From assembly GCF_036785885.1 (NCBI RefSeq), contig NC_092312.1, positions 21,036,001-21,100,000 of the forward strand: a stretch of DNA of 64,000 bases, written 5' to 3'. This document shows positions 46,801-58,107 of the stretch, piece by piece. Every line of letters begins with the position of its first letter. Position 1 is the stretch's first letter. The position numbers were made by a program, and so were the translations under genes. The notes beneath the pieces are model-generated. The model searched no databases. It was not told the DNA's origin and saw only the letters and a program-made list of their open reading frames with translations. The DNA comes from Coffea arabica (lineage: Eukaryota; Streptophyta; Magnoliopsida; Gentianales; Rubiaceae).

Positions 46801-49800
46801 AATGGCAAACAAAACATTGGTCTCATGCAAACTCAGAGAACCACAGGATATTCTACGGTGACATGCACAGCCATGAACTGAATTAACAATATTAAATAAA
46901 CACTGGAAACTTTACCATTGTTGTAGACATCCTCCTCTTCTCAGAACCGCGTTTAGATGAACTTGAGCTAGGACCTCCAATTGATGCTCCACTAACCCTC
47001 CTATTTGATTTTCCATTAGAGGCAGACCTCTGCCACAAATCAGAGGTAATAAAGTAAGGGCCTATAAGAAATCTCATTATTGGGAATTCAAAAGCAGCAA
47101 CCTCATCAAACATATTGGTAAAAGCACAAGTCATGCTCTCACCTAAATAAAACTATCATATAATTAAAGCAGCTCAGACTGGTAATAGCTAAACCCTTAT
47201 ATTTAATGCAAAGGAAATAGACGATATTAATGGCTCTGATCAATGATGATACAAATTTATCAATTTAGAAGTTGATATTCAGAATGAAAATGAAAGTCAG
47301 AATACAATTGATCCAATATCTAGGAATTGATCTCGTATTTCCTCCAACAAAATTGAAATTTTCCAGCACCATCATTCACATCCAGCACCATGTTCAATTC
47401 ATAGAGAAGTATCACGGAAAGCATGGCTGAAGCAATAGAATATGCAATAAACATCACAAGAACAGCTGAGATAATGTAGTCTAATAAAAACAATAAGCAA
47501 GCAAAGAGGCTATACAATGAAAGCCTCCTAAGGCAAAAGGCTAGATCCTATAAAGTTTTATCAGAAACAGTGTAAGTTTCAGCATGATAATAATAGCTGT
47601 TTCAGATGAGTGGCTCACACCCTGATTAATTTTTTGTCTTAACATACATTTGATGTATTCCTGATATTTCAATTTGTAAATCGTCTTCTATATGTATTAC
47701 AGCTATCCAATTTCTTCGTGTAAACATACTCCACCTCCATCTTGAATCATTTTTGACAACTTCCATAATCTGTTTTCTTTCTTCCCTAACTAAAATTTTG
47801 CACATCTTAATATTTTCAGCAAATTCTATTTTTCCCATATGTTTCCAAAATACCAAAACATTGGAGAAGACAAAAACTTAAATTCACTTGTGCAACTCGA
47901 AAAGCACTACAAGGACTGAACAGGAAAAAAAATATACTAAAGCATTATATTGATAGAGTTCTATAAAAGTGGACCCATTTTACATTTACTTGTTCCCACT
48001 TTCTATTAAATTATATCTTTGACTCTGTCAAGTAACATCAAATCATGCCAGGTGACACTCAACTTGAGACTAACAGACAAGATAGTGCTCAATGTCCAGT
48101 TTTTCTAACCTTTCCCCACTGTACTGAGTTTTGAGAAATCTTTTCCTCAATTACACATCATTTGAACTTAGTTATGTCAACTGCATTTCTTTCATTGGCA
48201 GACTAGATTGCCATACAGTGGTCCCTGAACAAACTCTAATTTTTTTCTATCTAAAAACAAAAAAGGAGCTCTAACCATCAAAAAAACAAAATGACTTTTC
48301 ATTTTCTATATTACAAACTAAGGACTGAATGATTCTTATATATTAGCTCCAGTGCCCATAGAAAGCCAATTTTCACTAAGCAACGCATAGATCAGATACG
48401 CATGTCCCACCATGGAGTCATCATGGGTCCATCGTGAGTGGTGCATGCAAGAGGGGTTTTGCAAGACGCACACTTCTGAGGTCAATGGACATTGTCTTCT
48501 AACTTCTGAATCTCTTGAACAATGCAAGAAGCAACCAGAATAAAAACAACAAGCAAAGAAAGTGCAAGCCTTAAAACTGCTACAAAGTCTCAATGAAAAA
48601 AAAAAAAAACACCTATCATTAAAAAGCATTCCCCTCAACAAGCATTTCAAGAAGATGAATGAAGTCCAAACATAGCGGGCATCAAGCAGGAATCCTACCC
48701 GGGTTCCACTCTTAGCTGCTCTTTTCTGACGAACAAAATCCATTAAAGGGGTAACTATAGCAGCCTCCTTCGTGACACCTAGGAAACAAAGCAAAAACAA
48801 CCATTTAACCAGAAGAACAAGCAATATGTCCACTATCCACTTCCAATTTAAGATTTTGCCTACTGACCAGCTCGTTCTGCTTCCTTCCTCTCCAATTGAA
48901 TCTCTGCACTCGGAAGATTCTCAACAGGCTTTGCAAGAAATTCAAGAAACTCCAGATATTCAGGATCTACATGTTCGTCAATAAATTAATTGTGACTGCA
49001 ATACAAGGAAAGGATTGCACACTTGCTAATGCAAGTAGCATACCAGTAAGTATGTGCATACCTTTCAATATGGTTCCTTCTCGTCCGTCCTTCTTGGACC
49101 ACTGCTTTGGAACACGCTGAGAAGGACCATATTCAACAACTGTTTTAAATTGAGTACCTGATCAAGCAAGCAGAACACAGTTACCACCTCCATATGCAAA
49201 ATATGCTACTTAACATGTTCTTTTGAATGAGAATAACCACAAAGGTCCAAAAATCCTAATCACATTTTCATGAAGCCCAAATGCTCTAAGACATTATCAT
49301 AGCTGCTGTTGAAACCCCTCGCATTTTCCTTTCCTTTTGGCTAAGGTACTAGCTGATTAAGAAAGTAAGTGTGACATCATGAGACACCAATTTTTTACTT
49401 TCAATAGGTGAATTACTCATCCTGGAGTAAACATTAATTAACCCAACAAGGAAATGCCACGATCTGCCAGAATTCTTGTGAATATAACAAGCTGCCCAGT
49501 TAAACCCTCTAAGCATGTCGTCGAGCATTACCCTTTTCATTAACAAAAACATGTCCATCAAAAAACTCTGCAAACTCAATAACATCTTCTGGTCTCTTAA
49601 AATCAATGTAAGCTCTGGAATAGGACTGACGCTTCTGACTGCAAAAGCAAACAGAAAATGGTATAAGAGGCACAGCCAAAGTACGTACTTTAATCATAAC
49701 AACTGGACATCATAATGAACTTCTTCGTCCCACAAAGAAAACCAAAAACAGAAAGCACATTGAAACAACATTTGCTAGTGGCAATGCACTTGAAGACTGA

Positions 49801-51209
49801 CAGCAAAAGCAAAATACAGGAACAAATTCTTCAGTACCCAACCATATCATGACCATCACTCATTATATAATATCCTGCTTTACTCGTCCATAACCACTTA
49901 TTTTATAATTTTTTAAAATTTTATATTATTTACTTATTTATTCACACTTGGTTCAACTTCACTACCAGAGTTGTTATGTTTTACAAGGACAGCTACAAAA
50001 ACAAAAACAAAAAAGAAAATATCATGGGATGAGTAAAACCTGAAAACATTAACATAAAAAAAAACACATCATTAAAACAAGGATAATGAAAAGGTAAAAG
50101 CAGCATGGATAAAGGATAAATTTTCATTGATGATCAATTCAGATGAATTGGACATGTTCAGCAGGCTAAATTGCTGTAAAGCATAGAGAAAGTCATAACA
50201 CTGCAATATCTCCTCAGCCACAAATCTAGCAATAGATTTGACATTTAATTCACGTTGCTGTCATGGTATTACAATTTTCAAACCAAGAAAACATAATAAA
50301 GCCAACAGACATGGTACAAAACATGATCTAATCAAAAAGTGATAAAACCAATAAGGATGTCATTTTTTTTTCTATTAGACTTGTAAAGGAGCTATATTGG
50401 CAATGACAACAAAAACTACCAGCCAAGACAGCGCTAATGAAGAAACAAAAGTAGAACAGCAAGGGACAACAGTTGCAGCATTAAAACTGGACAAAACAAT
50501 TTAAAGGACGCACATTTTTATAAAATCAAGCAGTCAAGCAATTAAATGGCCCATGATTGTAGCATGTTAAAAACAAAATCTTCTCCACCCACCTATTACT
50601 CATCACAAATCACCCCAGAATTCAACCAGTTGTAAACACTGCATAATCCCAGCATTGGCTTATTTAACAGCTATCCGATGAATCATTAATTCTAGTACCT
50701 AATCAACAACCACTTTTGCTCGAAACAACCAGCACTTAGAATACATGCACCATATTGACTGCAGACATAAAGCTGAATTACATGCTACCTTGGAAACCCT
50801 AATTGATACAGCCAATATAATTTAAAAGTCACTTCCATAAGTCCAAGTATTTTAATCGAAAAAAAAAATCACCTAGCATAAAGGTAAATTTAACTAACTA
50901 TTCGAATAAAAAAATTGATTAAACAAACCTTCCAATATAACCAGCCCTCGAACACACAAAAGTACACTAAGCAGCAGAAATTAAATGCCCACGGTCACAA
51001 AACCACGTAAATGCGTACGCAAGTGCTGGCGCGGCCATTTAATATACTTAAAAATTTTCGAACCCTAACCTGGTTTTGCCGGGGCGAAAAGAAACCCAGT
51101 TATATCGGCCGGAGAAGCGAGTCTCAACTTGGTCCATAAGCGAAGACTGAGAAATTGAGGGAGGCAAGTGCCGCAGCACCACCTTGGTTCGATCTAAAGG
51201 CCCCTTCAT
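43834..51209 (-). CDS. UPF3: UPF3, regulator of nonsense transcripts
   Basis: Core nonsense-mediated mRNA decay factor bridging UPF2 and the exon-junction complex. Twelve exons (minus): 51209-51070, 49638-49532, 49157-49062, 48966-48868, 48778-48699, 47029-46916, 46130-45983, 45554-45481, 44904-44466, 44284-44186, 44072-43954, 43872-43834; 517 aa, phases all agree. Exon 1 starts MKGPLDRTKVVLRHLPPSIS and continues RYNWVSFRPGKTS, the RNP-like Smg4/UPF3 domain; exons 2-3 give YSRAYIDFKRPEDVIEFAEF, GHVFVNEKG and VVEYGPSQRVPK; exons 4-5 give ENLPSAEIQLERKEAE and IVTPLMDFVRQKRA. GKKKILLLKGKEKE follows in exon 8. KRTRNKDRPDRVVW (about 390-403) resembles the exon-junction-binding motif of animal UPF3. 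The tail is Gly/Arg/Ser-rich, ending KQVWVQKSSSGS, as in Arabidopsis (482 aa by memory). Nuclear-cytoplasmic location is inferred from the family. Confidence 0.96.
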
Positions 51210-51784
51210 GGCAAACTTCCTTTGCTGACCTTCAACTTTGCAAAACCCTAATCAACAATCCAACAACTGTCAATTATATCTATACCTACAAATCACCCCC
51301 TCAAATGCCCGAATATCACATCTTCTTTACCAAAATTTTGACCAAATACATGTAAAGTTCCCGTGCCCTAATCCCCAACTGGATCCCAATTCGCCATGCA
51401 TGAGTTGAGCAAAACACGGAAGCTAGAGAGAGAAAGCCGAATCAGATTTTAGAGAGAGGATGAGAGAGAGAAGAAAAAGATAGTACTAAGATATATGAGA
51501 GATGATGCAAATTTTATACAGAGTGACCGAAGGGGATTCTGTAAATATACTTTGTAATGTACTACTAATAGGCTGTAATGTGTGTATATATATATATAAA
51601 TATATATATTACACACACTGAAGTGTGTGCGGTCGTTTCACGCTTCGCTCTCTTTCTCTCTGGTCAGTTTGACCAATACACTTAACACTTGTTTGTATAC
51701 GTATTTTCTCTCTTTCTCTCTCTCTTGGCCCTTTCAAGTAATTAATAAATATTCTATCGTTCGAGAAAAAAAAAAAGTACTAAA
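51210..51784 (-). promoter_or_regulatory. UPF3 leader and promoter region
   Basis: Upstream of the UPF3 ATG at 51209. Includes a purine-rich AG tract (51421-51480), (TA)n at about 51584-51608 and CT tracts at 51650-51725. No specific sites assigned. Confidence 0.4.
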
Positions 51785-51795
51785 TTACTATATTT

Positions 51796-52020
51796 TTTTT
51801 TTTATCAATTGTCATCCCTGCTCCTGCTCCTGCTCCTATTCTAACTACGGGAGATTCAACTGAACCTACGAGAGATCAATGGGAATAGAACCACCACCGG
51901 ACCAGACGGATGCATTATGCACCCGTCTGGATTTGAAGCAGAGCCACAAAACCTTGCCTCCCACCCCACCAAAGCCTTAAGGGCTTGGTGGTGGCCACCA
52001 AGCCCGAGAACTGTGGTTAG
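51796..52020 (-). mobile_element. tRNA-derived SINE, minus orientation
   Basis: Read on the minus strand it starts GGCTTGGTGGCCACCACC, has a B-box-like GGTTCTATTCCC and ends in a poly-A (plus-strand T-run at 51793-51803). Imperfect 11-bp target duplication TTACTATATTT (51785-51795) and TTACAATATTT (52021-52031). Same family as 35440-35678. A GGAGCA trinucleotide-type run sits near its 3' end. Confidence 0.75.
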
Positions 52021-52031
52021 TTACAATATTT

Positions 52032-52431
52032 ATTTTTTGTGTGTACATGTAAAATAGATAATTTTTGAATTAGTTTTGCCCTCTTAACCTGGAGAAAGTT
52101 TTAAATTTGATGATCTATAGCAAGTTAACTTGTAACTTTATACATGTTTGTATATGGTTTTTTTTCTTCTAAGTTACCATACATATTTTTATGTGTAGAT
52201 GTAAAGTGGATAATGTTTTGGATTAGTTTTGACATCTACACTTGGAAGAACTTTCAAATTGGTACTCCCGAGCGAGTCAACTTACTAGTACAATTTGGCC
52301 ATTGATTTCGATTCCATATAGGATTTTAGGTTATTTCATTTAGATAGAATTTGAAAACTACACTTAAATCCTCCCCTCTTTTTATTTCCCCTTATAGGAT
52401 TTGAAATCTTCTTTTGATATGAAAAAAGAGA
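52032..52431. other. Spacer without recognised gene
   Basis: AT-rich DNA; two imperfect repeats of about 100 bp (TTTTTGTGTGTACATGTAAA near 52030 and TTTTTATGTGTAGATGTAAA near 52187) suggest a local duplication. Confidence 0.4.
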
Positions 52432-52890
52432 AATGTTATTTGCACCCTCCTTATATATTATTTGCACTCCTACTATCTCATTTCCATCTTGACGAGACTA
52501 TATTACCATTGTTCTAATTTCTTTTGTTACCCTATCTTGTATTCACATGTAAGGAAGTTGGATCCAATTGTCGTATATATCCATAAGGTAAAAAAAATTA
52601 CCTTTTGCTTCTTCTTTTTTTTTTATAAATCTACATAACTGTTTTTTAATTTATTTTCATATTCTTGTCTCAATTTCAAAATTGCAGATTTTTTATGAGC
52701 ACAATTGAGGTTCCATTACATCATCTGGATACTAGTTACTATTATGCTTTTGTTGAAATATACTAGAAAATTCCACTCCCTCTATGCTGATCATACGAGC
52801 TATTCTTAGTAGACTTTTTGAAGTATTAATATCCTATTTATGAGACATTGTACTTATACTCAGGTTTTGCACATCTTTGATGCTTGGAAT

Positions 52891-52921
<31 letters not shown>

Positions 52922-53215
52922 TTTTGGGCTTGAAGTTTGGAATCTGTTAATATTACATTACTAGATTGATTTTTTTGCATCACATAATTTCGTAAAAATT
53001 TGTAGAAAAATACATAATACATATTAGTAACAATTTTAAATTAGTCATTTTAATATGTAATGGAATAATTAATTGGTTTTAGAATGTAAGAGAAAATCTA
53101 GTAAAGTTAACTCATAGGCAAGGAGATGAAATTAGAGGGAGGGTAATATGGTTTCATCAAAATAAAAATGGGATAGTGGAGGTGCAAATAACATAAGAGA
53201 AATGCAAATAACATT
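52432..53215. mobile_element. TIR element with ATGTTATTTGCA ends
   Basis: About 90-bp inverted repeats: left AATGTTATTTGCACCCTCC then TTATTTGCACTCCTACTATC; right side is the inverse, with GATAGTGGAGGTGCAAATAA then TGCAAATAACATT. 784 bp. No ORF; a (TTTA)n run lies at about 52886-52924. Target duplication not resolved, so superfamily unassigned. Confidence 0.65.
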
Positions 53216-54135
53216 ATCCTTTAAAAAAAACTACGCTAAAATATTCTGAGGTTTTTTTGGTATTTTCAACTTGGAGGATTCATTTTGTGATTTTTTTTTC
53301 CCTCTCATTCTTGTTTGATTATAGTGCCAAAGCTCATGAAACAACGTGGCAAAACTATTTTCTAATTATTAATTTAAGGTCATTCAAGGGCTTTAGTGAA
53401 GTGAAATGAGGCATACATACTACCTTCTAGTTACTTACTAGTAAAGCAAAGTGGAAACAACATCCAATTGAAAACAAGTTTTCTTAATGTAGGGGTCAAA
53501 GCGAATTTCTTGGCCTTTATACGATCAATTGAAATATTTAGTTGATCTGGGGGCCCAAATACTAAAGCTGTATTTTATCAGGGGGTTTTGATATAAAGAA
53601 GAAAAACGGTGTAGGCTAAAATGAGTGCTTAGTAAACATGGTACATGCCGCCGTAAGTATGACTTTTCCAAATTGCTAATGCTATGTTAGTGGGTAAAGA
53701 GAACGTGACACTGATGGCTGAGCTTGCGTGAGTGCACAAGCGTAGGACTTTTGGGCTGCGTTGTCTGGATTGCTGTTCTTTTTCAAAAGATTCTTACGTT
53801 TTTCGTGAATTTATTTTTTAATTATTTTTTTATTTTATATATATCAAATTACTGTAATATATTTATTTTAAAAAATTCCAAAAAATAATAATATAAACGG
53901 GCTATTTTTATGAACTACTTAGAGGATTTGTGAATTATGTTAAAAAAAAATTGGCAAACTTGCAACAAAATTGTGAACTCCCAAAGATTTGGGAATTATG
54001 ACAAATTTGCCATTTTAATTCTGGATTTTTCATTGCCTTTATAATTTTTTTGCCAAGCTAACTTTTGAGTGAATTGCACTTCCACCCCACAAATTTTCAA
54101 TATGTATTTTATTTCTTATTCAATGTTCCTTGACC
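53216..54135. other. Spacer without recognised gene
   Basis: No coding or mobile-element ends seen. Confidence 0.4.
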
Positions 54136-54143
54136 GAAATACC

Positions 54144-55295
54144 TAGAGTTGGCAAAAAAATCCAAAACCCAACAACCCCGCCCAGTAATTTTAAATGATG
54201 GATTGGGTCAGTTGGGTTATGAGTTTTATTGGATTGGGTGCGAATAACTCAATTTGTTCATTGGGTGGGTTGGATTTTTTATTTGGGCACCCAATACCCA
54301 ACTTATTTAAAAGTAATTCAAAACAATAAATAAAAGATTCAATACAGATACACCCAATCACTTGCATTTGGACATGTGTTAATAATTCATTGATCAATTT
54401 GTATTCAAAATTATCATATATATATGTTTTCAATCAATTTTTTAATTTTTGTTTAAAAGAAAAAAGAAACTTAAAATAAGAACTCATGCTTAGTTTACTT
54501 TTACAACAATAGTTAAACTTGTTCAACTTCTATAATAATTTATTATACCTTTTAAAAGTATGTTGTTTTCCTCCCCCCCCTTTTTTTTGTTGATCTCAAG
54601 TTGCTACTTGCTTCTATTAGTTAATATTTTGTGTACATAGAATAGAGTTAAATTTGTTCTAATTGCATTCTTTTACTTTTCTCTAACTTGGTTTATTTCA
54701 TTATTAATAATTACTCATTAATATTATAATACAACAAATTATATGTCTCTTACTTACATTTTCAAGCATAATATAATATAGCATTCAATAATTTAAATAC
54801 ATGGACTATTACAACTTACAATAAAGCAAATATGAATAGTAAAAGTGTTAATAAGTTGTGACAAATATAAGTTTCAATCAATTAGTAGTATTAACAAGTA
54901 TAAAGTAAACAAATTTTTTTAAATTTATTTAAATGTGCAATTTATTATCTAAAATTCACAGTACAAAGCAATATAAAATATTATTCTATTTATGATGTGT
55001 TTCTAAGGAGCTGAAGGAGTGTGTGTTTGAAAAAGTGTTAGTGCGTGATAATACATTTATATATGCGAAAATATGTTTGTGTGTGTGAAAAAAAATCTTT
55101 TTATGTATTAAAATGTATGTGAGAAAGTTTATGTATCAAAATGTATTAATTAATATGTTGGGTCATATTTGGGTTATAAGTTTGAAATGACCTAATATAA
55201 CCCAATCCAAAATCAACAGAATCTAAAGTTGGACGGGTTGGATATAATCCATTTAAGTGAAAATTCAATATCAACCCACCCATTTGCCAAGTATA
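54144..55295. mobile_element. Non-autonomous hAT element
   Basis: Ends TAGAGTTGGCAAA and TTTGCCAAGTATA, with a perfect 8-bp target duplication GAAATACC at 54136-54143 and 55296-55303. Subterminal regions are rich in GGGTTG/CAACCC motifs, possible transposase sites. 1152 bp, no transposase reading frame. Confidence 0.85.
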
Positions 55296-55303
55296 GAAAT
55301 ACC

Positions 55304-56681
55304 TGTAAAGGAAGACTGTTTAGTTAAGATTGCAGCATCTAATTCTAATATTACTTATCCTTTATCGTCTATTTTTGTCTATCATTTCTTTTTCTTTTTC
55401 TTTCTTCCTTTTTTTTTGTACCTTCTATTCCACCGTTCATTAGAGCTCTCGCATCTTAGCATCCAATACACTAGGGTGCTAATATTAAGTGATTCTTTTA
55501 TTTTTTAAGCTTCACCTCTAACATGTGTGACTTTTTCTTCACTATATGTCTTTGTATTTTTTCTTTTTTTTTTGGTTATTTATGGAAGGGCTATGAGCCG
55601 TACAATAGTCTTCCCTACATGTAGCTTTTTCTTCCCAATATGATTCCTTTTTTTTATGTCTACTATTGTGGCTTTAATTGGCACAAATAAAATATGTAAA
55701 TTGAAATTATTTTATGATTGTATCACTTTTAAATAGGCTACGTATAAAGATGACATCGTATTTCATGTGCGTACTAAAATCACTTAAAGAGGCACAACAT
55801 GTACATTTTGCTACGTTTGGGATTTAGTATTATTTGTACATGGGAAAAGGAAAATAGAAAAAGGGGTAAGAAGATGAATCTCATATAAATGGTGAAGAAA
55901 ATAAGGAAATGGAATATAAAGAAAACCAATCGGAAAAACAAGTGAAGAAAAATCAATAGTAAAGTCCTCTCCATTCCTTTTCCCAACTCCTCTCTCTCTC
56001 TACTACCCCCAAAAATTCTTGCATTTTCCCTCTTGTTGAAAAAGCATATATATTTTTTAGGCATTTCTCAAAATATCTCAATTGGTACACGCAAGAAATA
56101 GGCCAATTCAGTAGCCTCGCTCAACTTATCGTTGTGTAAAATTTTCATCAATATGAGTTATGGGAATGGTCTCTAGACCTCGAATTTTCATATAAAGAAT
56201 ACAGCGTGGAAAAATACCCTATTTCACTTCTAGAGAATAAGAGGGGAAAAACATGAGAGGTGAGATGGTGGCGGTCGGCGGCCAGCGGCAGGAGAGAGAA
56301 AAGATGAATGGAAAAAGAAAAAGAAAAGGACAAAGAAAAATGATAGGAAAAGGAAAAAGGAAAAAAGGATTTTTTTTCTCCAAATCCTGAAATACACAAA
56401 AGTTTCTCTACAATTTTCACAGTAAGTTACAGTAAAATTTTATATAAATACCCAAAAAAATCACCATCCAAATGGGCCCAATCTTCTAAATCCATCAAGA
56501 AAGCAGATAAAATTATAGCAAGTCTTGCAGTTTGTAGGGTGTCAATCACAAAACTTAATTCAATCAATTTAATCATCATTCATTTGCATTTTTTATGGTC
56601 ATTTTTTGATTCAAAATTACCGTTTATAATATCCTATCGAAATATGATAATAGGAAACATGAAAAGATACAATAGCTAATA
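55304..56681. other. Spacer without recognised gene
   Basis: AT-rich, homopurine/homopyrimidine stretches (for example 56283-56375). Reading frames here are low-complexity Phe/Ser/Leu translations of these tracts. Confidence 0.45.
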
Positions 56682-56975
56682 CTCCTTTCATTCCATTTTG
56701 ATAGGTTTGATTTGTTTCTTCACACAGTTTAAGAAAAGTTGATAACTTCGTTATAAAAATAAATCTAGTTTACTATTTTCCTAAAATAATCTTATATTAA
56801 ATAGAGTATGACTAATTAGCTTTACATTAATTAAATTAGGTTATATTCAATAACAACCTACATTAAATAAAGGTATTTTAAAAAAATTATAAGTTAACTA
56901 TATTATTCAAAAGTGGACTATAATTTGAGACAAATAAAAAAGGAAAACAAACCTATTAAAATAAGACGGATGGAA
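56682..56975. mobile_element. Stowaway-like MITE
   Basis: Starts CTCCTTTCATTCCATTTTGA, ends TATTAAAATAAGACGGATGG then AA, flanked by TA on both sides. The ends and interior words (TTATATTAAATA, GACAAATAAAAAAGGAAAAC) parallel the element at 41613-42049, so it is a diverged member. Confidence 0.7.
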
Positions 56976-57268
56976 TACAAACACGAATCCTTAACCAATT
57001 TTCCTTAGGGTGTGTAATAGGCCACTCATTTGCTCCAGAGATAGGTTCCTTCTCTTGAGTCCCCTATTGGCCTAGTTGGACCCTCCTATAGGACGAGTTA
57101 GAGAGTCTTTCTTCCTCTAATTTTCTTGACCTAGTTAGACCCTATCTAATATAGACCTAATTGGAGCCCCATCTCATACGAGTTAGAGGGTCTCTCTTTC
57201 TCTAGCTCCTTTGACCTAGTTAGACCCGACCTAATATAGATTAATTAGAGTATGAGAAGAAGTAACAT

Positions 57269-57440
57269 GCCTCTCAGGGTGCAGTTCACCTGGCTGTGCC
57301 GTTTGTCTTTAAAACATCGACCACGGTTCGACTCTCATTGAATTAACGCGCTGGGCATCCTAAGGGACGGGCTCTGCTCAGCCGTAAGGGATTAGTTTGG
57401 ATAATTTCAGGATACCCCTGCGTCGACAAAAAAAAAGAGT
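57269..57440 (+). mobile_element. tRNA-derived SINE
   Basis: B box GGTTCGACTCTC at about 57325, a head reading GGGTGCAGTTCACCTGGCTG, and tail GTCGACAAAAAAAAAGAG. Near-perfect 11-bp target duplication AGAAGTAACAT (57258-57268) and AGAAGTAATAT (57441-57451). 172 bp. Different head from the SINE at 35440, so a separate family or subfamily. Confidence 0.8.
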
Positions 57441-57451
57441 AGAAGTAATAT

Positions 57452-58107
57452 ATAATGATTGACAAAAAAAGAAAATAGATAAATCCTTAATTTTTTGTTA
57501 TGTTTTGGAGGAGAGAAATGAACTGAGTGGTATGGTGGAAAGGGATGTAACTAAAAAATCAGAATTCAAGAACTTACACTTACACAGAAAAAAAAAATTA
57601 TAAAAAGGGATATAGTGAATGACCAAAAAAAAAAGGTATACTAGATATTATCGAGAGAACGTGACATCTAAATCACACATAAAAAAGTACAACAAATTCA
57701 ACAACTTGTTAATATGTGTTCCCCTCCGAGCACACTCCTAAACACACACAAAAACACGGCATAGGGAAAGAATCACAATTCACAAGTAGCAGTCAGTGAG
57801 AGGTCCACTATTTAGTAGTACGGGGTTTTCCCCTATCCGTCTCTTTCTTTTTCTCTCCTCCCCCAGCAAGGAAGTGAGAGGTCCAATAAGTAGGGAGGGA
57901 AGAAGACCTTCACTTCTTCACTTCCTCTCTAATTCCCATTCAACCCTTTCCCCTTAACCCCGTTTGCCTCCATCCCACATCCCCAGTAAGCCCCCAACCC
58001 CTTCTACCTATCTATAACATATTATGTTTTTTGAACTGTCCTTTATAACTTGTAAATTGTTTTCTTGATTGCAGAGTTGGTCAAGTTAGCTGCTTTGCAG
58101 CCAGTTT
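57452..58107 (+). promoter_or_regulatory. Promoter and leader of the KH-domain gene
   Basis: CT-rich leader at about 57830-57960. A 5' UTR intron is possible, with donor A|GTAAGC near 57986 and acceptor TTGATTGCAG ending at 58074, just before the first ATG at 58108. Inferred only from signals. Confidence 0.45.

Noticed and set aside
56148-56420. 90-codon minus-strand frame
   Set aside because: Phe/Ser/Leu runs from a purine-rich tract, no protein pattern.
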